64,000 bases of DNA from the NCBI GenBank assembly GCA_035578905.1, contig JAQJVL010000618.1, positions 62,001-126,000 of the forward strand, in the 5' to 3' direction. Source of the stretch: Stictocephala bisonia. Its lineage: Eukaryota; Arthropoda; Insecta; Hemiptera; Membracidae. Below are positions 57,780 through 64,000 of this stretch, in pieces. The position numbers were made by a program, and so were the translations under genes. The notes under the pieces are model-generated. The model did not search any database, was not told where the DNA came from, and saw only the letters and a program-made list of their open reading frames with translations. How positions within the stretch are numbered: position 1 is the stretch's first letter; each line of letters starts with the position of its first letter.

Positions 57780-58850
57780 GAAAATAATTTTTATTAAACT
57801 GAAGTCTTATCAAAGGTCTCGTTTTTTATTCATAAGTTTATAACTTAGCTGCCCAACATCTTCACTGGATCACTAGTTGGCAATTAGCTGATATTTCAGT
57901 CTGCATTTTGTCGCCAATATCAGCTAGACCTATTATATTAGCCGACTACGTCTATGGTTTTCATTCGATTACACCAGGTTTTCATGAATTTCTCATTATG
58001 AAATAATTATTCATCTGTTGTTCAGTGTAGCCTCATGTATCGAAGTAGTTTCAAGTTGCACACATTTCATTACCGATCATAATTTAAAAACTAATTCATC
58101 CTAAGCGACTTTAAAATTTATTTTTAGTAAACTCGCTTAATTATTATGAACTGATTGAACCACAATCTTTGTCGTCCAGATTTTCAAATTTGATTACATA
58201 ATTCACAGCTTATTTCTGGTTAGTTGTAACCTTGTTATTACTGAATTAAATACCCACAAAATACAGATCCAATCTTCATGGCGTGTACACAATCAATTTT
58301 TTTTTTGAGAGGAGGCAATTCTGCAAGCAAATGACTGAATTTGGCGATGACGCCTGAATTTTAGCATCAATTTGGTTGGATGCAGCTTTTGCCAACAAGC
58401 TTTGCTACGTTTTCACAGTACACTTTGAACTGAACCACCAGATAAACATATCGGCCGGCTGTGAAACAGTATAATTAGCTTCCATAGAAAATCTGATCTG
58501 TCATATGAGAACTGATTAAATCTTTATAATCCACCTTGTTTCAATTAATAATATACTTTCTTAATTTCTTACATCATACTAGTTATGAAAAAAGGAAAAG
58601 GGTTAAACAAAACAATGCCACATAAAAATATAGGAAGGCATGAAATAAAAAGTTTTATTGATCAAATGTTACAGTTACAAACAACAAATCAAAATTATTG
58701 TGTTCAGTTTATATGTATATATTTACGAATCTGGCAAAACTTAACATAAGCTTAGGATGGTGTCTGCCTTTTACAGTTGTCTTGGGTGAACAGGAAATCC
58801 TTCTGTAAATATTCGCTCGAAAATACTCGATACTCGAAAAAAATGCCAAC
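57780..58850. other. Interior of the hAT-like element, no clear gene
   Basis: Mostly AT-rich DNA without an open frame of note. This may be the remains of the hAT-like element's internal sequence. Confidence 0.4.
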
Positions 58851-58901
58851 TACTCGACTCAACTCGTCTCGAACTCAAAAATCCCTACTCGCACACCCCT
58901 A

Positions 58902-59572
58902 GTTATAACCTTATCATGCATCATGACTGGGAGTTACAAAATAACAGAGTATTTTGTGTAACCTCTTAAATCCATAGCAGGTTACATTGCTATTAACATG
59001 TTGTTTATCCTGTTTCGTTAAATAACGCCCATCTCTCTTGACAACTCAACTTGACACAAGGAATGAAATTATGAATAGTACGATGAAAACGAAAACAAGG
59101 TTAACCTTGACCAGTCGGTAGTTGTTATCACTAGCTAGTATGGTATTGACAATTAATTATTTTGTTTATGTTAGTGGAAACAAAACATTGTAATCAATGA
59201 TGAAATTGAGGTTAGCTGAAAAGAACATATTACTGTATAACTACTGTTTTAAAGATTATTAAGTTTAACTTTCAATTGAACAAAAGCAGTACACATTAAT
59301 AGTTTTGTATATTGGAGAGATAGGACATCAGCAAACTTACCTTAGAAGGCAAGTTCACCAACAGCAGAGTAGAAGTAACATACAGAAAAGAAACGCATAA
59401 TCACACGAATTTTCAGTGCCACTGGCACTTTCTTGAGGTGAGGAGAGAGCGGAAGAGACCGATTAATAAATTCAGTAACTTTCTTCTCCCGATAGAATAA
59501 TTATTATTAGTTTTATATATTTAAAAAATCAGATTAATTATTTTATAATAATACTGTTTTCAAACTTTTCAA
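58902..59572. other. AT-rich spacer with a Penelope-like or SINE-like repeat
   Basis: No gene. 59315-59440 resembles the repeat at 47092-47300: GACATCAGCAAACTTACC, AAGTTCACCAACA and the minus-strand hairpin motif at 59410-59438 (there CTCAAGA replaces CTGAAGA, so the hammerhead-like core is broken). Confidence 0.5.
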
Positions 59573-60769
59573 ATGAACACATACAACACCAAACATTTTG
59601 ATTCATTAGATAGCAATTTTTTCCTCAACAATAAAATCACTTTCAATTTCATACACGTCAACATTGGAAGTATGACAAAAAACTTTAATTTGTTTTTAGT
59701 TGATTTTGAGTGGGTAAAAAATAGCATCAATATTTTAATTATGAGTGAAATCTGGATAGAAAGTACCGAATGTAGTCTGTACAACATAGATGGATTTAAA
59801 TTATTTGCTTGTTGTAATAATAATTACAGAGCAAGTGGCGTCGCTTGTTTTATAAAAAATAGTATAAATGCCTATGAAATTACCAATGTAAATATGTGAA
59901 CAGCTGACGTAATTCTCCTTGAAATTAAACATAACATGGCGTGCTTTAATTTGTTTTCTATATATCGTTTACACAAATTTCAGAAAGTAGTTTCATTATT
60001 GAATTAGCAGATACACTAATAAAAATTAATACAAACACCGTCATCGTAAGAGACTTACATTTAAACTTATTAGATTCATCCTCCACACACTCTAAATTAC
60101 CACAGTTTAATGAATAACAATACTTTTTTATCAATTATTAACGTTCCGACCAGAATTACACAAACATCCAAATCATGCATCGACCATATAAGGCATAGAA
60201 ACATAGATAAGTTTTGATTCTGCAGTTTTTGATATAAACATTACTGATCATGTTGTATTAGGTTTAAAGATGGAGGGAAAAGGTCAAGTAGTAAGTAATG
60301 ACGTAAGACTTCCTACAAAACCCGTCATTAACTATGATAGTATTAAGAGTAGTTTAAGTTGTGTTAATTGGGATGAGTTTTACCTACTTACAGATGTTAA
60401 TGAATGTTATAAGTTTCACGAAACGCTTACTAAAATCGTAACCAGAAGTACTACTTACGTAACTTCAGGTAGAAAATTAGATTTATCTAGTAAAAAAAAT
60501 CCATGTATAACAGATAACTTACTTAAACAAATTGCAGGAAGTTGTACAAAATATCTAAAAAAAAGGCTGTACGATACAAATTTTTTATCATATTTTCAAA
60601 ATTTTGCAGTGAATTAAAAACCAATATTGATTTAACAAAGAATACATTTTATGCTAACAAACTTAATAATTGCAGTGGAGACCCATCACAACAATGGAAA
60701 ATTGTTAATAGCCTAACTGGCTATAGAGCTGATAATACACGTATTATCTTATATTACAACTTAATATAA
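59573..60769 (+). pseudogene. LINE ORF2, endonuclease and linker part
   Basis: The endonuclease begins NFIHVNIGSMTKNFNLFL, then ILIMSEIWIES, GFKLFACCNNNYRASGVACF, and in other frames PTRITQTSKSCIDHIRHRN and ITDHVVLGL. The linker 60270-60617 reads PVINYDSIKSSLSCVNWDEF, and a shifted frame continues NSLTGYRADNTR up to the minisatellite. Stops after 59899 and frame changes near 60250 and 60610 make it inactive. Confidence 0.8.
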
Positions 60770-60781
60770 GATAATAGACAC

Positions 60782-61092
60782 TTACACGGACAGTGGTATT
60801 AACCCACCCGTCCACCCATACACGGACAGTGGTATTGACCCACCCACCCACCCATACACGGACAGTGGTATTGACCCACCCGTCCACCCATACACGGACA
60901 GTGGTATTGACCCACCCACCCACCCATACACGTACAGTGGTATTGACCCACCCACCCACCCATACACGTACAGTGGTAGACGGCCCACCCGCCCACCCAT
61001 ACACGTACAGTGGTAATGACCCACCCGCCCACCCATACACGTACAGTGGTAATGACCCACCCGCCCACCCATACACGTACAGTGGTAATGAG
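60782..61092. repeat. 36-bp G-quadruplex minisatellite, array I
   Basis: About 8-9 units of GACCCACCCGCCCACCCATA CACGTACAGTGGTAAT (36 bp). On the minus strand most units contain GGGTGGGTGGGTGGG or GGGTGGGCGGGTGGG: four G3 runs with one-base loops, a perfect parallel G-quadruplex motif. Two units have TCC in place of CCC and lose one run. Open frames through it encode 12-residue repeats and are artefacts. Confidence 0.95.
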
Positions 61093-61242
61093 TACAGGAA
61101 ACCATTACTGTATAACCATTATAAGAATGAGTTCAGGGCTGGGAAGTATCAGAATACATACATGTGCTGTCTGCGTAACCTCAAGGACCTACTTCCTCAA
61201 TATATCAGAATGGTGGGGTACGTAACGCTGCGTAGAAACCCC

Positions 61243-61436
61243 CCCACCCGCCCACCCATACATGTACAGTGATATTGACCCACCCACCCACCCATACTGT
61301 TTAACCGCCAGACCGCCAGACCCACACGCCACCCATACACGTACAGTGATATTGATCCACCCGCCCACCCATATAAATGTACGTACAGTGATATCGACCC
61401 ACCCGCCCACCCATACACGTACTGTGATATTGATTA
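61243..61436. repeat. 36-bp minisatellite, array II (irregular)
   Basis: About five units in the same orientation as array I, with insertions (TATAAATGTACGTACAG and an unrelated stretch 61297-61335). Three units keep the four C3 runs. It is separated from array I by about 150 bp of unrelated DNA. Confidence 0.88.
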
Positions 61437-61657
61437 CACACAATAATTCAGGCTGACTTGGGGGTTGTACTAACAATTAATCGACATTCAGCGTGTTTAT
61501 GGCGTTGTTCTATTGTTGCTATAATTAATATTTGTTTTTCCTTCATTCTGATTCACCTTCTTATATTCTTATCATGAAAATGAGTTTTATTTACCCAGTT
61601 ATATTTATTGATGCCAATGTACATCGTTTCCGTCTTCAACAGTGCCATTCATATCTG

Positions 61658-62006
61658 CACCCATACACGTACATTGACAGTGACCAACCCGCCCACCCTT
61701 ACACGTACATTAGCAGGGACCCACCCGCCCACCCATACACATACATTGACAGTGGCCCACCCGCCCACCCATACACGTACATTGACAGTGACCCACCCGC
61801 CCACCCATACACGTACATGGCAGTGACCCACCCGCCCACCCTTACACGTACATTGACAGTGACCCACCCGCCCACCCTTACACGTACATTAGCAGTGACC
61901 CACCCGCCCACCCATACACATACATTGACAGTGGCCCACCCGCCCACCCTTACACGTACATTAGCAGTGACCCACCCGCCCACCCATACACATACATTGA
62001 CAGTGG
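61658..62006. repeat. 36-bp minisatellite, array III
   Basis: Nine to ten units of a subfamily with CGTACATTGACAGTGACCCA in place of CGTACAGTGGTAATGACCCA. Eight units keep CCCACCCGCCCACCC, so a G-quadruplex motif lies on the minus strand of each. Confidence 0.94.
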
Positions 62007-62149
62007 TACACTGTGAATAGAATTCTACTATTATAACTATTCCAAATCAAAATATTTCCAGCTAAATTATCATAAGTTTAGAATGTTTATCATATAACTA
62101 CTTTTAATGTGAGACAACCTTACTGTGTCAGATAAATAAGGTATGTCTC

Positions 62150-62355
62150 ACAATACCACTGTACGTGTATGGGTGGCCGGTGGGTCAATACCACCGTACG
62201 TGTATGGGTGGGCAGGTGGGTCAATACCACTGTACGTGTATGGGTGGGCGGGTGGGTCATTACCACTGTACGTGTATGGGTGGGCGGGTGGGTCAATACC
62301 ACTGTACATGTGTGGGTGGGCGGGTGGTAATGATAGTACCACTGTACGTGTGGTC
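62150..62355. repeat. 36-bp minisatellite, array IV, inverted
   Basis: Five to six units in the opposite orientation (TACCACTGTACGTGTATGGG then TGGGCGGGTGGGTCAT), so the G-rich strand is the plus strand here. The 5'-most units have GGCC or CAGG changes. Together with arrays I-III it could form a long inverted pairing. Confidence 0.93.
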
Positions 62356-62379
62356 ACAAATAAAATACACGTGACAATA

Positions 62380-64000
62380 GCTGTGTGGATAGTGGACAAA
62401 CTTGTCCTTGATAATGGAACCATTGTTGTTGAGCCTTGTGCTATCGCAGAGGCAGCAAATAAATACTTTATTGACGTGCAGTCAGGTATGGACCTAGGCA
62501 CTGACGGCAATGTCACCCAAGGGGCGCAATCTCTGTCTCCCACTCTATTTAGAGATTCTTTTTTTATAAATCCCACAAATTAGGAAGAAGTATTTAAAAT
62601 TACAAATAGTTTTAAAAGAAAAATCCTCTGGTTACGACAATTTTACCCTTGCACTAATAAAACATGTTGCGCTAGAAATTTCCCATGCCCTCGCTTATAT
62701 GATTAATTTAAGTTTTGCGTCAGGAATTTTTCCTGAAACTTTAAAGTCGACTATAGTGATCCCAATTTTAAAGAAGGAAAATGTACATAGTGCAAATAAT
62801 CTTAGACTTATAAGCCTTTTATCCATTTTTTCTAAAATCATTGAAAAAGTAATGAAAGTAAGATTAGTAAATTACCTTGACAAGTTTTTAGTTATAAGTA
62901 AAAATCAATTTGGTTTTACGAAAGGTAAATCAACAGAAGATGCCTTTATTAATGTAACTGACAATATCTAAACTGCTCTTATTCCGAAATGAAAAAGTCA
63001 CTGGCCTTTTTGTTGATTTAAAAATAGCTTTTGATTTAGTCAATCACAATATATTGTTACCAAAAATGAGAGCTATTGGAGTTAGAGGTGTGGCTTTGGA
63101 CTTGTTCCGTTGCTACCTTACTGGCCGCTGTCAGCGAGTGAGGGTGGGAAACAGTCTGTGTCTCAGTATCACAAGGGGGGTGCCTCAGGGGGCTGTTCTC
63201 TCAACTAATTTATTTTTAATATTCATTAATGACCTGCTCACTCAAAACTTTTTTGGAAAGGTAAATGTATTTGCAGATGATGTATCCCTTTTTTATTCAA
63301 ATTGTAATATTTTAACTTGTTTGGACAATATTAATAAAGATTTAGATATACTGAGAAAATGGTGCCTTAAAAATGAATGAAAATTAATGTAAATAAAACC
63401 AAATTTGTTAATTTTAATTTAAGAGGCTTTCACTTTCATAACCAATGACAATATCACATACCTGACTGTACTAATAGGACAAAGCAGTGTAAATGTCAAA
63501 TAATAGAAAAGGTTAGTAGTCTTAAGTATCTAGGAGAAATCTTAGATGAAAGGGTTACTAGGGAAAAACATATTGTTGCGATACATAGATCAATCTCTTT
63601 GAATATCAGAAAATTTTACTTATTAAGAAATATTTGTAACAAATCATTATTACGTACACTTTACTTCACTTTAATTCATTCACGGTTGCAGTATGGAATA
63701 ATTTGTTGGGGAAATGCTTTCAAATATATATTAGATAGACTAAGAACCACTCGAAATCATTATATCCGTATCATTTTAAAAAAGCAAAAACGAGATAGCT
63801 CTTTTCCTTTATATTCAGAATTAAAAATACTACCAATACAACATCTATAAGTATATAAAGCATTAAGACTATTTTATATCAGAAGTGGAAATCAAGGGAC
63901 CAATGACCTTTTTTATAAAACCAGAAACTTTGTAACTAAAACTTTTAGAATCCCTAAAGTCAGTAAAGTAGTTTTTAGACAAGCGTATTTATACAATGGA
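62380..64000 (+). pseudogene. LINE ORF2, reverse transcriptase part (incomplete at edge)
   Basis: It resumes with VDKLVLDNGTIVVEPCAIAE and AANKYF, the usual lead-in to RT. Then MINLSFASGIFPETLKSTIV, NLRLISLLSIFSKIIEKVMK, KNQFGFTKGKSTEDAF, LVDLKIAFDLVNHNILL, RGVPQGAVLSTNLFLIFIND and FADD at 63270-63281, YLGEILDERVTREKHI, then RLQYGIICWGNAFKYI. The last frame continues from LPIQHL past a stop into FYKTRNFVTKTFRIPKV at the window edge. Shifts and stops occur near 62580, 62700, 62970, 63380 and 63850. Confidence 0.82.

Larger units (their letters stand above)
53460..58901. mobile_element. hAT-like element framing a LINE
   Basis: The ends TAGGAGTGTGCGAGTAG (left) and, inward from the right, TAGGGGTGTGCGAGTAG match at 16 of 17 bases, followed by related TTCGAG/ACTCGA-rich subterminal sequence. 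'GGGGTGTGCGA' ends are seen in hAT elements. No 8-bp duplication is evident (CTGTAAAT versus GTTATAAC). The left end starts 5 bp after the end of the mariner-like copy 2. A chimeric LINE occupies 54061-57500. A minus-strand piece near 58290-58450 might be a hAT transposase fragment, but I cannot confirm it. Confidence 0.55.
59573..64000 (+). mobile_element. CR1-like LINE interrupted by a G-rich minisatellite, runs off the right edge
   Basis: Endonuclease and linker (59573-60769) and reverse transcriptase (62380-64000) belong to one ORF2 in the same order and orientation. Between them lie 1.6 kb of 36-bp minisatellite arrays and short unique segments. The protein frame carries several stops and shifts. 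The C-terminal region continues to the last base of the window. Confidence 0.82.

Noticed and set aside
53462..58901. Confident hAT call with target duplication
   Set aside because: The ends fit, but the 8-bp flanks differ and no transposase was confirmed, so it is listed only as hAT-like.
60744..62583. Several open frames rich in His-Pro-Thr or Tyr-Gly-Trp-Val-Gly repeats
   Set aside because: They are translations of the 36-bp minisatellite in different frames; some overlap on both strands.

Overview
The window is eukaryotic DNA and most likely comes from an insect. I lean towards a hemipteran or another insect with a large genome, but that is inference. It is AT-rich and shows spliced exons with GT/AG borders. 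It is crowded with piggyBac, Tigger/pogo, mariner-like, hAT-like and Helitron-like DNA transposons and with non-LTR retrotransposons of CR1/jockey-like type.

The only host gene I can support is part of an E3 ubiquitin ligase of the mind bomb family, best matched to mib2, on the minus strand. Five exons (48646-48800, 45492-45684, 28971-29126, 17526-17698, 4382-4593) encode consecutive ankyrin repeats followed by the first C-terminal RING finger. Their splice phases (2, 0, 0, 2, 1) join without a break. The 5' exons (MIB/HERC2, ZZ and first ankyrins) and the last RING exon are not visible and probably lie outside the window. About 0.9 kb of coding sequence is spread over 44.4 kb, so nearly everything else is intron or 5' flank filled by mobile DNA.

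Layout from left to right: a CR1-like LINE fragment and a hAT MITE (0.4-2 kb); RING exon (4.4 kb) and a Tigger MITE (5.5-6 kb); a two-ORF LINE on the minus strand (6.2-12 kb); a rearranged mariner-like element carrying two nested piggyBac-like elements (12.3-16.1 kb); an ankyrin exon (17.6 kb); a LINE (18.1-21.6 kb); LINE and piggyBac fragments (22-25.7 kb); a complete but decayed piggyBac element (25.7-28.9 kb) directly beside an ankyrin exon (29 kb); a young-looking CR1-like LINE (30-32.4 kb) whose tail touches a 42-bp minisatellite of about 200 monomers (32.4-41.3 kb), split once by another LINE; a Tigger element with two nested insertions (42.8-45.4 kb); two ankyrin exons (45.5 and 48.7 kb) with fold-back and hammerhead-like repeats between them; mariner-like elements (49.8-53.5 kb); a hAT-like frame around a chimeric LINE (53.5-58.9 kb); and a LINE running off the right edge (59.6-64 kb) whose ORF2 is split by four arrays of a 36-bp minisatellite in which most units carry a perfect G-quadruplex motif.

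The most notable features are the G-quadruplex arrays inside a LINE, the 42-bp satellite with a 1,554-bp (37-monomer) higher-order repeat, a repeated CTGANGA-hairpin-GAAA motif resembling a hammerhead ribozyme core, and an in-frame chimera between two unrelated LINE types. Long open frames inside the minisatellites are by-products of repeat periods divisible by three and are not genes.
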